Shown: positions 8,768-18,577, numbered from the stretch's first letter. The stretch: 64,000 nt of DNA from Xylanibacter oryzae DSM 17970 (GCF_000585355.1 NZ_KK073873.1:336703-400702); one strand, 5' to 3'. Notes: a model not told the origin generated them from the sequence alone. Made by a program: numbers and translations.

Positions 8768-10153
8768 TTATTTCTTAGCACGCCCTCTGTTTTTCATATC
8801 TAGTCTTGTTATGCTTAATATTGCGCCAAGAGCAGCTACTCCTGTTCCTGTATATAAACATATATCGCTGCTGGTCATTATTGATTCGTTCATCGCAAAA
8901 AACATAGCAACAAGGGCCGCACCGGTAGTCTGACCTATAACGCGCGCTGTGCCTATCAGTCCACTAGCTGCGCCACTGCGTGCTGGTGGTGAGTTTGTTA
9001 CAATCGTATTGTTGTTAGGCGTTTGAAACATAGCAAAACCACATCCGCAAAAGAACATACGTATAAATAGATTCGTAAAAGATGGATGCTCAGGTATTAA
9101 TGTTAATGAGAATAAAAACACTGACATTATAGCCAGTCCGATGAATCCTAATATTCCCTGATGAATCTTGCTCACCATCATACCTGCAAGCGGAGCCGTA
9201 ATCATTGTAGCTATAGGCCATGCAGTAAGCAAAACACCAGTGGTAATCATGCTAAAGTGAAGTCCTTTTAAAAGTAAGAAGGGCATGCATATAGTCATCA
9301 GCATCTGAGCTGTAAAAGAGCATATACTTGTAAATACAGAAAAGGATATTATCGGAATTCTGAATAAGTCAAGTGGTAACAATGGTACTTCTTTTTTCTT
9401 CTCATGTTTGATATAGAAAAAAAAGATAAAAGCAAATAGGAGTAATTGAATGCCTACAAGATGTATCGATTCTCCATGAGCATATCCTTCAAGTGAGAAT
9501 ACCAGTAATCCAAATACAAGCGCATTCATAATTGCACTTAAATAGTCAAACTTGGCATCAACTTTCAACTCCTGACGCGGTAAATATCTTTTCCCGAACC
9601 AGAATGCTGTTAGTCCTAGAGGAACATTGATAATAAATAACCAGTGCCATGTTGCTACAGATAATATTGTTCCGGCCAAGCTAGGTGCTGCCAGTGTTGA
9701 ACATGACACAACCATGGCGTTGATCCCCATTCCTGTAGCAAGTTTGCTTTTAGGATATATATATCTTAGTTGTCCTTGATTGACACCTGTAAGCATGGCT
9801 CCTCCAAGTCCCTGAAAACCTCGAGCAACGATAAGCATAGTAAATGACTGTGATAAAACGCATCCTATGGATGCCATTACGAAAACGATGATACCAGTAA
9901 GGTACACACGTCTCAGACCGTAGATGTCTCCTAATGCAGAGAATGCTAATATTGTAGAAATAATACCTAGCTGATATATATTAACTATCCATATCGTGGA
10001 AGAGGGAGATACTCCGAATTGAACGGAAAGTGCAGGTAACGCAACATTCACAATATTCATGTCCAAACATGACATACCGATTGTGAGTGATACAGAAATT
10101 ATAGCCCATAGCCTCGCTGGCATGGGTAGTCCATCAGTAAGAATCTTATTCAT
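8768..10153 (-). CDS. MFS drug transporter, DHA2 (EmrB/QacA) family
   Basis: This 461-residue integral membrane protein begins with the DHA2 motif (SCLDMNIVNVALPALSVQF). It carries the MFS loop motif GDIYGLRRVYL and the motif-C-like GVNQGQLRYIYP region, with about 14 predicted helices. Proton-driven export of drugs or toxic metabolites is the family role; the substrate is unknown. The start overlaps the stop of the upstream glycosyltransferase by 4 bases, so the two are translationally coupled. Confidence 0.88.
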   Translation of the reverse strand: MNKILTDGLPMPARLWAIISVSLTIGMSCLDMNIVNVALPALSVQFGVSPSSTIWIVNIYQLGIISTILAFSALGDIYGLRRVYLTGIIVFVMASIGCVLSQSFTMLIVARGFQGLGGAMLTGVNQGQLRYIYPKSKLATGMGINAMVVSCSTLAAPSLAGTILSVATWHWLFIINVPLGLTAFWFGKRYLPRQELKVDAKFDYLSAIMNALVFGLLVFSLEGYAHGESIHLVGIQLLLFAFIFFFYIKHEKKKEVPLLPLDLFRIPIISFSVFTSICSFTAQMLMTICMPFLLLKGLHFSMITTGVLLTAWPIATMITAPLAGMMVSKIHQGILGFIGLAIMSVFLFSLTLIPEHPSFTNLFIRMFFCGCGFAMFQTPNNNTIVTNSPPARSGAASGLIGTARVIGQTTGAALVAMFFAMNESIMTSSDICLYTGTGVAALGAILSITRLDMKNRGRAKK

Positions 10154-10902
10154 TGTATAGGTAACTTTGGATACTTTTTAGTCCAACTGTCTATTCTTAA
10201 TCTTATTACTCCGAAAAATGCTTCACCGAAAATGCCACCATTCATTTTGCTTATACCTTCGCGGCGATTGATGAAGATAACCGGTACCTCTTTAATTTTA
10301 AAGCCTATTTTATAAGCTGTGTACTTCATTTCTATTTGAAATGCATATCCTTTAAAGCGTATTTTATCCAGTTCTATTGTTTCTAATACCCGGCGACGAT
10401 AACATTTAAATCCTGCAGTTGTGTCATTAACTTTAAAACCTGTAACGAAACGGACATATTTTGATGCAAAATAGCTCATAAGTACTCTTCCTATAGGCCA
10501 ATTCACAACATTAACGCCACTTACATATCTAGAGCCGATTGCTAAATCATACCCGTCGTTGTGGCATGCAGCATATAAACGAGGTAAGTCTTCTGGCGAA
10601 TGACTGAAGTCGGCATCCATTTCAAAAATATATTCATAATCACGCTGTAGAGCCCATTTGAATCCCGATATATATGCAGTTCCCAGTCCCTGTTTGCCTG
10701 AACGTTCCATTATGAAAAGTCTGTTTCCAAACTCATTATCAATAAGATTGTGTACTATCTTTGAGGTTCCATCAGGAGAGCCATCGTCAATAACAAGTAT
10801 GTGGAAACACTTTTTTAAAGAGAAAACTGCACGTATTATTTTCTCTATATTCTCTTTTTCATTATAAGTAGGAATTATAACAATGCTGTCGCTTTCGTTC
10901 AT
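10150..10902 (-). CDS. Polyprenol monophosphomannose synthase-like glycosyltransferase (GT2)
   Basis: The 250 residues form a GT-A fold: IIPTYNEKENI at the N-terminus, the DDGSPDGT nucleotide-sugar loop, DADFSHSPEDL (DxD metal site) and the acceptor region GSRYVSG. This set is characteristic of DPM1-type dolichyl/polyprenyl-phosphate mannosyltransferases. No C-terminal membrane helices are present, as in the soluble DPM1 class. It is the first gene of a two-gene unit with the MFS transporter. The sugar specificity cannot be read from the sequence. Confidence 0.85.
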   Translation of the reverse strand: MNESDSIVIIPTYNEKENIEKIIRAVFSLKKCFHILVIDDGSPDGTSKIVHNLIDNEFGNRLFIMERSGKQGLGTAYISGFKWALQRDYEYIFEMDADFSHSPEDLPRLYAACHNDGYDLAIGSRYVSGVNVVNWPIGRVLMSYFASKYVRFVTGFKVNDTTAGFKCYRRRVLETIELDKIRFKGYAFQIEMKYTAYKIGFKIKEVPVIFINRREGISKMNGGIFGEAFFGVIRLRIDSWTKKYPKLPIQ

Positions 10903-10925
10903 CGTCGTATGATTATACTTTTGCG

Positions 10926-10957
10926 CAAAGGTAGTGCAAATAGAGCGGAATACAAAA
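10926..10957 (-). promoter_or_regulatory. Promoter of the DPM-like/MFS unit
   Basis: On the minus strand TTTTG (10953-10957) and TACCTTTG (10926-10933) are separated by 19 bp, a textbook Bacteroidetes housekeeping promoter. The start codon follows about 24 bases later. Confidence 0.7.
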
Positions 10958-11007
10958 TAAATATAAGTTTATTTATTAATACAGAATGTTATATCGTGGA
11001 TTTTTAG

Positions 11008-11015
11008 TAATTTTG
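11008..11015 (+). promoter_or_regulatory. -7 box TAATTTTG of mfd
   Basis: A perfect TAnnTTTG match whose last G is the first base of a possible GTG start at 11015. Transcription would begin after that codon, which fixes the true start at ATG 11030 and leaves a leader of only about 8-10 bases. Confidence 0.55.
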
Positions 11016-11029
11016 TGACGAATTTTATA

Positions 11030-14000
11030 ATGGAAATAAAACAACTGCAAAGTCTTTATGCCAAGTTGCCTCAGATTGGTGCTTTGGCTGAGTCTCTGGA
11101 AAATAATCAGGTGAAGAGTATTTTCCTTGATGGGCTCGTCTCTTCTGCTGCCCCAATGGTTTTTGGCAGCCTTTACAATAAGTATAAATCTACATTGCTT
11201 TTTATCCTGAATGATGCTGATGAGGCTGGATACTTCTATCATGATCTTACACAGGTCATGGGGGAAAGTAATGTCCTTTTTTTCCCATCGTCATATAGAA
11301 GGGCTATAAAGTATGGCCAGCATGATTCGGCTAATGAAATATTGAGAACAGAGGTTCTACGCAGGCTTGGTAATAATAATGAGAGTCTATATGTAGTGAC
11401 ATATCCTGCTGCCGTTGGTGAACTCGTGGTTTCAAAAAATCGACTCGATGAGCGTACAATACGATTGGCTAAAGGACAGACCGTCGATGTGATAGATATG
11501 GAAAAGAAATTTATATCTCTTGGGTTTGACGAGGTTGACTATGTCTACGAACCGGGTCAGTTTGCTCTTCGTGGTAGTATTCTGGATGTTTATTCGTATA
11601 GCAGCGAATATCCATATCGTGTAGACTTCTTTGGTGATGACATTGATACGATAAGAACTTTTGAAGTAGAAAGCCAATTATCAAAAGAGAGTAAAGATCA
11701 GATTGAAATCGTTCCAGAACTTAAAGGACAGTCCTTGGATAAGGTCTCTCTGATGAAATTTCTGCCGGAGATGACAATGCTGGTAATGAAAGATTTTATT
11801 TTTGTACGTGACAAGATAGATCAAATATATCAAGAAGGTTTTAGTGACCAGGCAATAACTGAAAGATTGGAAGGTGCTACAGAACAGGAACAGAAACAGA
11901 TATATGAGGAGATGGATAAAGACAGCCAATTGATAAGTGGTGTTCAGTTTACATCTGACGCAATTGGCTATAGGCGCATAGAATTTTTACACCCATCTAA
12001 TGTGAACCATCAACTGAAGATAACTTTTAATGTTACTGCCCAGCCAATGTTCCACAAAAACTTTGATTTACTTGCAAGTGCATTAGAAGAGTATATTGGT
12101 AAAGGATATGAATTGTATATATTGGCTGACAGTCAGAAGCAGAATCAAAGGCTTCGTGATATATTTGATGAGATGGGTAACGCTTCTCATACTACGCCAA
12201 TAGCTTTTTCTCCTGTAGACAAAACATTACATGAAGGTTTTGCTGATAATGATTTAAAGGTTTGTTTTTTCACTGATCATCAGATATTTGACAGATATCA
12301 CAAATATAATCTCCGTTCTGATAAAGCAAGAAACGGTAAGGTAGCACTGTCTCTAAAGGAGATAAACGAGCTTAATATAAACGATTATATTGTTCATGTA
12401 GACCATGGAATAGGAAAATTTGGTGGATTAGTAAGAGTTCCTCAAGGAGACGGCTATCAAGAAATGGTACGTATTGTTTATCAGAACAATGATGTAGTTT
12501 ACGTTTCAATCCATTCACTATATAAAATTTCCAAGTATAAAGGTAAAGATGGAGAACCGCCACATTTGAGTAGGCTAGGTACCGGCGCTTGGGAAAATAT
12601 GAAGGAGCGTACCAAGAAAAAGCTTAAAGATATAGCCCGCGACCTTATAAAATTGTATTCACGAAGAAAGAAGGAGAAAGGATATGCTTATAGCGCTGAT
12701 TCTTTCATGCAGCATGAATTGGAAGCCAGTTTCTTATATGAAGACACTCCTGATCAACTTAAAGCTACTAATGATGTAAAGGCTGACATGGAAAAAGCCC
12801 TGCCGATGGACAGGCTGGTATGTGGCGATGTCGGATTTGGGAAAACAGAAGTAGCTATACGTGCTGCGTTCAAAGCCGCTGCAGACAGTAAACAGGTAGC
12901 TGTATTGGTGCCTACAACGGTGCTTGCATATCAACATTACAAAACATTTTTAGGAAGGTTGAAAAACTTCCCTGTAAGAGTTGATTATCTGTCACGCGCC
13001 AGAAGTGCTAAACAGACAAAAGAAGTTCTTGCCGATCTTGCTTCAGGTAAGATAGATATCATTATAGGGACACACAAAATTATAGGTAAATCTGTTAAAT
13101 TCAAAGATTTAGGACTGCTTATAATAGATGAAGAGCAAAAATTCGGTGTATCTACAAAAGAAAAACTACGTCAGATTAAAGTCAATGTAGACACATTGAC
13201 AATGTCCGCCACGCCTATACCAAGAACTCTTCAGTTCTCTTTAATGGGTTCGAGAGATATGAGCGTAATACAGACACCGCCTCCCAACAGATACCCGATA
13301 CAAACAGAAGTGCGTACTTTTAGTTCGGAAATAATAAAGGATGCTATCAACTTTGAAATGAGCCGTAATGGACAGGTCTTTTTCGTAAGTAACAGGATAT
13401 CAAGTCTGCCAGAACTAGAGATGATTATTCACGAAACAGTTCCGGATGCAAGAGTAGCCATTGGACATGGACAGATGAAACCTGAAGAACTTGAAAAGAT
13501 CATATTAGGTTTTGTAAACTACGACTATGATGTGCTTTTATCTACTACAATAGTGGAGAATGGTATAGATATTCCTAATGCTAATACCATAATAATCAAC
13601 CATGCTCAACATTTCGGACTTAGTGACTTACATCAGATGAGAGGTCGTGTAGGTAGAGGAAATAGGAAAGCTTTCTGTTACCTTCTAGCTCCACCAATAT
13701 CTCAACTTAATGTTGAAGCTAGACGTAGACTAGAGGCAATAGAGACCTTCTCAGATTTAGGTAGTGGTATTCATCTCGCGATGCAAGATCTTGATATTAG
13801 AGGTGCAGGTAATCTTCTTGGTTCAGAGCAGAGTGGTTTTATTGCTGATCTTGGTTATGAAACATATCAGAAAATTTTGAATCAAGCTATGACCGAACTT
13901 AAAAATGAGGAATTTAGTGACTTATATGCAGACGATATAAAACAAGAAGAAATCACAGGTGATATATTTGTAGACGACTGTTTACTGGAGAGCGATTTGG

Positions 14001-14422
14001 AATTATATTTTCCTGAGCAATATGTACCTAATAGCAGTGAGAGAATACTTATATACAGGCAACTTGACAGTATTGAGAAAGATGAAGACTTAAAACTTTT
14101 CAGAGCAAACCTTATTGATAGATTTGGAGATGTTCCTTCCAAAGGAGAAGAATTAATGAGAGTTGTATCATTACGTCGTTTAGGCAAGTGTCTTGGATGT
14201 GAAAAGATTTTCCTAAAGGGAGGTAATATGAGTCTTTATTTTGTAAGTAATTCGAATAGCGCATACTATAGAAGTAGTGCTTTTGATAAAATATTAAATT
14301 ATATAGCAGCAAATCCGCGCCATTGTAATTTGCGTGAGAACAAAGGCAAACGTTCTATGGTAATATCAGACGTTAAGTCTGTGGAACAAGGAATCACAAT
14401 TTTAGAGGAAATAAATAAATGA
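11030..14422 (+). CDS. mfd: Transcription-repair coupling factor
   Basis: The ~1130-residue protein displaces stalled RNA polymerase and recruits UvrA to lesions. Domains in order: UvrB-like N-terminal module (residues 1-~330), RNA-polymerase interaction (CarD-like) domain (~450-520, 'NDYIVHVDHGIGKFGGL'), superfamily-2 translocase with Walker A GFGKTE (~600-606) and DEEQ (~700), helicase motif VI region 'QMRGRVGRG' (~870), and a C-terminal TRCF domain. ATG 11030 is chosen over GTG 11015 because the latter overlaps the -7 box. The stop overlaps the symporter start by 4 bases. All motifs appear intact. Confidence 0.95.
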   Translation: MEIKQLQSLYAKLPQIGALAESLENNQVKSIFLDGLVSSAAPMVFGSLYNKYKSTLLFILNDADEAGYFYHDLTQVMGESNVLFFPSSYRRAIKYGQHDSANEILRTEVLRRLGNNNESLYVVTYPAAVGELVVSKNRLDERTIRLAKGQTVDVIDMEKKFISLGFDEVDYVYEPGQFALRGSILDVYSYSSEYPYRVDFFGDDIDTIRTFEVESQLSKESKDQIEIVPELKGQSLDKVSLMKFLPEMTMLVMKDFIFVRDKIDQIYQEGFSDQAITERLEGATEQEQKQIYEEMDKDSQLISGVQFTSDAIGYRRIEFLHPSNVNHQLKITFNVTAQPMFHKNFDLLASALEEYIGKGYELYILADSQKQNQRLRDIFDEMGNASHTTPIAFSPVDKTLHEGFADNDLKVCFFTDHQIFDRYHKYNLRSDKARNGKVALSLKEINELNINDYIVHVDHGIGKFGGLVRVPQGDGYQEMVRIVYQNNDVVYVSIHSLYKISKYKGKDGEPPHLSRLGTGAWENMKERTKKKLKDIARDLIKLYSRRKKEKGYAYSADSFMQHELEASFLYEDTPDQLKATNDVKADMEKALPMDRLVCGDVGFGKTEVAIRAAFKAAADSKQVAVLVPTTVLAYQHYKTFLGRLKNFPVRVDYLSRARSAKQTKEVLADLASGKIDIIIGTHKIIGKSVKFKDLGLLIIDEEQKFGVSTKEKLRQIKVNVDTLTMSATPIPRTLQFSLMGSRDMSVIQTPPPNRYPIQTEVRTFSSEIIKDAINFEMSRNGQVFFVSNRISSLPELEMIIHETVPDARVAIGHGQMKPEELEKIILGFVNYDYDVLLSTTIVENGIDIPNANTIIINHAQHFGLSDLHQMRGRVGRGNRKAFCYLLAPPISQLNVEARRRLEAIETFSDLGSGIHLAMQDLDIRGAGNLLGSEQSGFIADLGYETYQKILNQAMTELKNEEFSDLYADDIKQEEITGDIFVDDCLLESDLELYFPEQYVPNSSERILIYRQLDSIEKDEDLKLFRANLIDRFGDVPSKGEELMRVVSLRRLGKCLGCEKIFLKGGNMSLYFVSNSNSAYYRSSAFDKILNYIAANPRHCNLRENKGKRSMVISDVKSVEQGITILEEINK

Positions 14423-15837
14423 TAATAGTAATAACGGTATTAATATACTTTCTTATATTATTAATGCTAAGTAGATTAACTAGCCGAAAGTCTTATAATA
14501 ACGATGCTTTTTATAGGGCAAACCGCAAATCACCATGGTACATGGTCGCTTTCGGTATGATAGGAGCTTCTATATCAGGCGTTACATTTATATCAGTACC
14601 AGGAATGGTAGAAAAGACAGATATGACTTATATGCAGACTTGCATAGGCTTTATCTTCGGTTACTTTGCAGTTGCATTCATCCTACTACCTGTATATTAT
14701 AAGTTGAGACTTACTACGATATATTCATACCTTGATAGTAGATTAGGCAAAATGTCTTATAAGACAGGAGCTTCTTTCTTTCTACTGTCTAAGATGACAG
14801 GTGCAGCCGTGAGGTTCTATGTGGTCTGCATCATTTTGCAAAAATTCGTTTTAGATGCCTTAAATGTTCCATTTGTGATAACAGTAGTTGTAATGGTTGG
14901 CTTGATATGGCTTTATACCCATAGAGCAGGCATAAAAACTCTTGTATGGACAGACTCTTTTCAGACATTATGTATGTTTGCAGCTCTCATTCTTATTATA
15001 GTAAATGTAGCACATTCTATGAATATGGGAGTAGGTGATACCGTCTCATCCATAATTTCAGATTCGAAAAGTAGAATTTTTATATTTGATGATTGGGTTT
15101 CCAGGCAAAATTTCTTTAAACAGTTCTTTAGTGGTATATTTATAGTAATTGTTATGACAGGGCTTGATCAGGATATGATGCAGAAAAATCTTACATGCAA
15201 AACTTTGAAAGAGGCTCAAAAAGATATGTGTACTTATGGCTTCGCTTTTGTTCCGGCTAACCTTTTGTTTCTATCATTAGGAGTTTTATTAATAACGTTC
15301 GCTTCGCGTCAGGGCATAAACATTCCTGCTACAGGAGATGAATTGTTACCTATGTTTGCTGCAACAGGCAAATTAGGAGATCTTGTCGTAATATTATTTA
15401 CTATAGGTATTGTGGCCGCTTCATTCAGTAGTGCAGATTCTTCTCTTACAGCACTTACAACAAGTTTCTGTGTTGACATAAAAGGTAAGCCTGAAGATGA
15501 ACGCTTACGTAAAATTTCGCATCTGATGATATCTGTCTTATTCATAATATTTATATTACTATTCAAGACTATTAATTCTAAGAGTATGATAGATGTAATA
15601 TACATATTATGTTCATATACATATGGACCACTTCTTGGATTGTTTGCATTCGGATTACTTACCAAATATAAAGTAAGGGATAACTTGGTGCCAGTAGTCG
15701 CATTATTATCTCCATTAATTTGTTATATAATTAATATCTTTTCGTCAAAATTTTGGGGATATGAATTTGGCTATGAACTGTTAATGTTGAATGGATTATT
15801 AACATTTTTGGGCTTATATTTACTGAGAAAGAAATAA
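14419..15837 (+). CDS. Sodium:solute symporter (SSS family)
   Basis: The 472-residue protein has about 13 hydrophobic helices in the SSS/LeuT arrangement. It begins with the usual 'FYRANRKSPWYMVAFGMIGASISGVTFIS' region (TM1/2), and the sodium-site helix 'GIVAASFSSADSSLTALTTSFCVD' lies near residue 330-355. Sodium-coupled uptake is expected; the solute is unclear (family members carry sugars, proline or sialic acid). It overlaps mfd by 4 bases (ATGA), so it is translated from the mfd message. Confidence 0.87.
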   Translation: MIIVITVLIYFLILLMLSRLTSRKSYNNDAFYRANRKSPWYMVAFGMIGASISGVTFISVPGMVEKTDMTYMQTCIGFIFGYFAVAFILLPVYYKLRLTTIYSYLDSRLGKMSYKTGASFFLLSKMTGAAVRFYVVCIILQKFVLDALNVPFVITVVVMVGLIWLYTHRAGIKTLVWTDSFQTLCMFAALILIIVNVAHSMNMGVGDTVSSIISDSKSRIFIFDDWVSRQNFFKQFFSGIFIVIVMTGLDQDMMQKNLTCKTLKEAQKDMCTYGFAFVPANLLFLSLGVLLITFASRQGINIPATGDELLPMFAATGKLGDLVVILFTIGIVAASFSSADSSLTALTTSFCVDIKGKPEDERLRKISHLMISVLFIIFILLFKTINSKSMIDVIYILCSYTYGPLLGLFAFGLLTKYKVRDNLVPVVALLSPLICYIINIFSSKFWGYEFGYELLMLNGLLTFLGLYLLRKK

Positions 15838-15970
15838 CATACATTATGTTAAATCACAAATATTTATATAATATTAATAAACGTGTCTTTTTAAGGTAAA
15901 ATTTTTCGCATGGAATTTATATAGATGAAAAAAAACTAATTTTTCGGCAAAAAAATAGCCATAAAAAATA

Positions 15971-15999
15971 TTGGTTGAAAAGAAAATGATGTATATTTG
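15971..15999 (+). promoter_or_regulatory. Promoter of the candidate small RNA
   Basis: TTG (15971-15973) lies 18 bp before the perfect -7 box TATATTTG (15992-15999). The nearest ORF start is 170 bases away, beyond a strong terminator. Confidence 0.6.
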
Positions 16000-16005
16000 C
16001 ATCAA

Positions 16006-16140
16006 TAAAAATGATAAAGTACTGATATTCAATATATCAGTATAGATATAAAATTTAATGGTTAAGGTTTATGGTTGATTAATTTAGTTTTTTTAAAGTA
16101 TTGAGAAAAGGGTCACGCTGAGACAGCGAGGCCCTTTTTA
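16006..16140 (+). ncRNA. Candidate small RNA or attenuated leader, about 135 nt
   Basis: The stretch has its own promoter and ends in a strong intrinsic terminator. In between is a perfect 8-bp hairpin, ACTGATAT (16021-16028) with ATATCAGT (16034-16041), and no credible ORF. It could be an independent small RNA or a transcription-attenuating leader for the HAD gene that starts 32 bases after the terminator. I do not recognise a known RNA family. Confidence 0.45.
16106..16139 (+). terminator. Strong intrinsic terminator
   Basis: AAAAGGG (16106-16112) pairs with CCCTTTT (16132-16138), and the stem continues inward to GCTG/CAGC with one wobble and one mismatch, closing a 3-base loop. A T-run follows. 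It ends the candidate small RNA. Confidence 0.8.
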
Positions 16141-16171
16141 TTTAACAAAGGCAATGTTATAATATAGAATT

Positions 16172-16810
16172 ATGGTTAAAACTTATATATTAGATTTTGA
16201 TGGAACTATGGGTGATACCCGTAGTCTGATAGTGAAGACAATGCAGCAAACTATAGCTGAATTGGGACTTCCAAAACGTACAGATAATCAGTGTGCTTCA
16301 ATGATAGGATTACCATTGAAACAGACATTCACGGATCTTATACCTATGGATGATGATATGGGAAACCTGTGTGCTGAAACATATACTAGAATCTTTGCGA
16401 AGAATAATGTGCCTGGTGCTGTTCCTGTATTTCCTAATGTACTGGATACTATAAAAAAGTTATATGAAAGTGGATGCATAATAACTATAGCAAGTAGCAG
16501 GCGTAGACAATCTCTTTTGAATTTTATTGACGAGATGAAACTTAATAAATACATTTCATTTGTAGTCAGTGCTTCTGATGTAGATAGAGCAAAACCTTTC
16601 CCTGATATGGTTTATAATATATTAGAAGAAACGAAATGTAAACCGGATGAATCAATTGTCGTAGGGGATACCACATTCGATATAGAAATGGGTAAATCAG
16701 CTGGAAGTCTTACTTGTGGGGTCACATATGGAAATGGCACGAGAGTGCAACTAGTGCAGTCTCATGCCGATTATATTATAAATGACTTCAGTGAACTACT
16801 GAACATCTAA
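16172..16810 (+). CDS. HAD-family hydrolase (phosphoglycolate phosphatase-like)
   Basis: The 212 residues hold the four HAD motifs: DFDGTMGDT (residues ~8-16, nucleophile Asp), ASS at ~108, Lys of 'DRAKPFPD' (~140) and VVGDTTFD (~167). The helical cap between motif I and II is that of subfamily IA, which includes phosphoglycolate phosphatase and beta-phosphoglucomutase. The substrate cannot be assigned. It lies behind the terminator at 16139 and converges with trxB, 2 bases from its stop. Confidence 0.85.
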   Translation: MVKTYILDFDGTMGDTRSLIVKTMQQTIAELGLPKRTDNQCASMIGLPLKQTFTDLIPMDDDMGNLCAETYTRIFAKNNVPGAVPVFPNVLDTIKKLYESGCIITIASSRRRQSLLNFIDEMKLNKYISFVVSASDVDRAKPFPDMVYNILEETKCKPDESIVVGDTTFDIEMGKSAGSLTCGVTYGNGTRVQLVQSHADYIINDFSELLNI

Positions 16811-16812
16811 TA

Positions 16813-17760
16813 TTATTTTCCTATCTCAGATAGATAACGGTCTGCTTCAATCGCAGCCTTACAGCCACTGCCGGCAGCTGTTATAGCTTGTCGGTAATGT
16901 GGGTCGGCTATATCTCCTGCTGCATATATTCCAGGTATTTTTGTTTTTGGAGTTCCTGCAATAGTCTTTATATAACCTATTTTATCTGTTTCAAGCCATT
17001 CTTTGAATACATCAGAATTCGGTTTGTGACCAATGGCTAGGAAGAACCCGTCAATAGCTATATCAACAAGCTTTTCATCAGCTTCTCCCTTGCGTTTTAT
17101 AAGATGAGCTCCTTCTACACCATCTTCACCAAATAACCCGAGAGTGTTGTGTTCGAAAAGTATTTCGATGTTCTCTTTGTCGGCAACACGTTGCTGCATT
17201 ACCTTTGATGCGCGCAAGAAAGTTTTTCGTACTATCAGATATACTTTATTGGCAAGTCCAGAAAGATATAATGCATCTTCGCATGCTGTATCACCACCAC
17301 CAACGACGGCTACAGTCTTTTTACGATAGAAAAATCCGTCACATGTAGCACATGCTGAAACCCCTTTTCCGTTATATTTTTTCTCGTCAGGCAAACCTAA
17401 ATATTTAGCTGAAGCTCCTGTTGCTATTATAACAGTTTCTGCTTCAATGATATTCCCTTCATCTGTAGTTAGTTGATAAGGAGACTTAGAGAGGTCGGCT
17501 TTTACAATCTCGCCATCGCGTATGTCGCAACCGAAACGCTCAGCCTGCTCGCGCATATCCATCATCATTTGATTTCCATCCACGCCATTTGGATATCCTG
17601 GGAAATTCTCTACCTCAGTGGTCTGAGTAAGTTGACCACCTGGTTGTATTCCAGCATATTCCACAGGTTTCAGGTTGGCACGGGCAGCGTATATAGCAGC
17701 AGTATATCCAGCAGGACCACTACCTACAATGAGGCAACGGACCTTTTCTATTTTCTCCAT
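16813..17760 (-). CDS. trxB: Thioredoxin-disulfide reductase
   Basis: This 315-residue flavoenzyme transfers electrons from NADPH to thioredoxin. It has the FAD-binding GSGPAGYTAAIYAARA motif (residues ~13-28), the redox-active CATC (~137-140), the NADPH-binding GGGDTA (~156) and the C-terminal FAD motif AAGDIADP (~280). All are intact and the length is standard. It begins 9 bases after the glutathione peroxidase stop and shares its operon, a coherent peroxide/thiol defence unit. Confidence 0.95.
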   Translation of the reverse strand: MEKIEKVRCLIVGSGPAGYTAAIYAARANLKPVEYAGIQPGGQLTQTTEVENFPGYPNGVDGNQMMMDMREQAERFGCDIRDGEIVKADLSKSPYQLTTDEGNIIEAETVIIATGASAKYLGLPDEKKYNGKGVSACATCDGFFYRKKTVAVVGGGDTACEDALYLSGLANKVYLIVRKTFLRASKVMQQRVADKENIEILFEHNTLGLFGEDGVEGAHLIKRKGEADEKLVDIAIDGFFLAIGHKPNSDVFKEWLETDKIGYIKTIAGTPKTKIPGIYAAGDIADPHYRQAITAAGSGCKAAIEADRYLSEIGK

Positions 17761-17769
17761 AAGTAACTC

Positions 17770-18324
17770 TTATTTATTTAGTAATTCCTCTATCTTGTTT
17801 GCGATATTATCAATTTTCTCTGTTGGTTCGTAACGAGCTTCTACTAATCCAAATTTATTTATAAGGAACTTCGTGAAATTCCATTTTATGTCTGGTTTTT
17901 CTTTATATTCAGGATCTTCTTTGGATAGCATATCATCTAGAATTTTTGCTATAGGGTGTGACATATCCCATCCTGCAAAGCTCTTTTGTTCTTTTAGATA
18001 TTTGTATAGAGGTTCTGCTTCATCTCCGTTGACTTTTATTTTCTTGAAACGAGGAAATTCTGTACCATAGTTTAGCTTACAGAAATTATGAATAGTGTCA
18101 TCCGTTCCAGGAGCTTGTTGACCGAATTGGTTACAAGGGAAGTCCAGTATCTCAAAACCTCTACTATGAAATCTTTCATATAGCTTTTCCAGTTCTTCAT
18201 ACTGTGGTGTAAAACCGCATTTTGTGGCTGTATTCACAATAAGCAATACCTCATTTGTGTATTCCTTAAGTGTTACATCATTGCCTTTTCTGTCTTTGAC
18301 AGTGAAATCATAAATTGTTTTCAT
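17770..18324 (-). CDS. Glutathione peroxidase-family thiol peroxidase
   Basis: The 184-residue protein has the peroxidatic Cys in 'NTATKCGFTPQYEELEKLY', the FPCNQFG motif (second Cys) and the WNFTKFL motif of the Gpx fold. The Cys rather than selenocysteine form is usual in bacteria and is recycled by thioredoxin, which fits its place directly upstream of trxB. It reduces hydrogen peroxide or lipid hydroperoxides in the cytoplasm. Confidence 0.92.
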   Translation of the reverse strand: MKTIYDFTVKDRKGNDVTLKEYTNEVLLIVNTATKCGFTPQYEELEKLYERFHSRGFEILDFPCNQFGQQAPGTDDTIHNFCKLNYGTEFPRFKKIKVNGDEAEPLYKYLKEQKSFAGWDMSHPIAKILDDMLSKEDPEYKEKPDIKWNFTKFLINKFGLVEARYEPTEKIDNIANKIEELLNK

Positions 18325-18364
18325 CTTTATTCTAATTCTTCTGTGTTTATTATATAATGGTTTA

Positions 18365-18394
18365 CAAAAATACTAAATAATTAATTAACTGCAA
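18365..18394 (-). promoter_or_regulatory. Promoter of the gpx-trxB operon
   Basis: On the minus strand TTG (18392-18394) and the -7 box TATTTTTG (18365-18372) are spaced 19 bp. The start codon at 18324 follows after a leader of about 35 bases. Confidence 0.5.
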
Positions 18395-18546
18395 GGACAT
18401 TACATATTATTAACATAACGTATTTTGAAAGCCAAATAGCAAATTGTATCTTATATTATTGCGCTAATGGTTTTTATATGCTAAAAATAAACTTATTATC
18501 GTGTATAATAGGCCGTTGACTTATATGCTCAATTCTTGAATGTTGT

Positions 18547-18577
18547 CTTTTTGCATTGTAAAACATAATGCAAAAAG
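18547..18577. repeat. 13-bp hairpin in the gpx upstream region
   Basis: CTTTTTGCATT (18547-18557) is perfectly complementary to AATGCAAAAAG (18567-18577), extended by two inner pairs around a 5-base loop. No gene ends nearby, so it is not an obvious terminator; it may be an operator or a fragment of an untranslated RNA. Confidence 0.45.
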
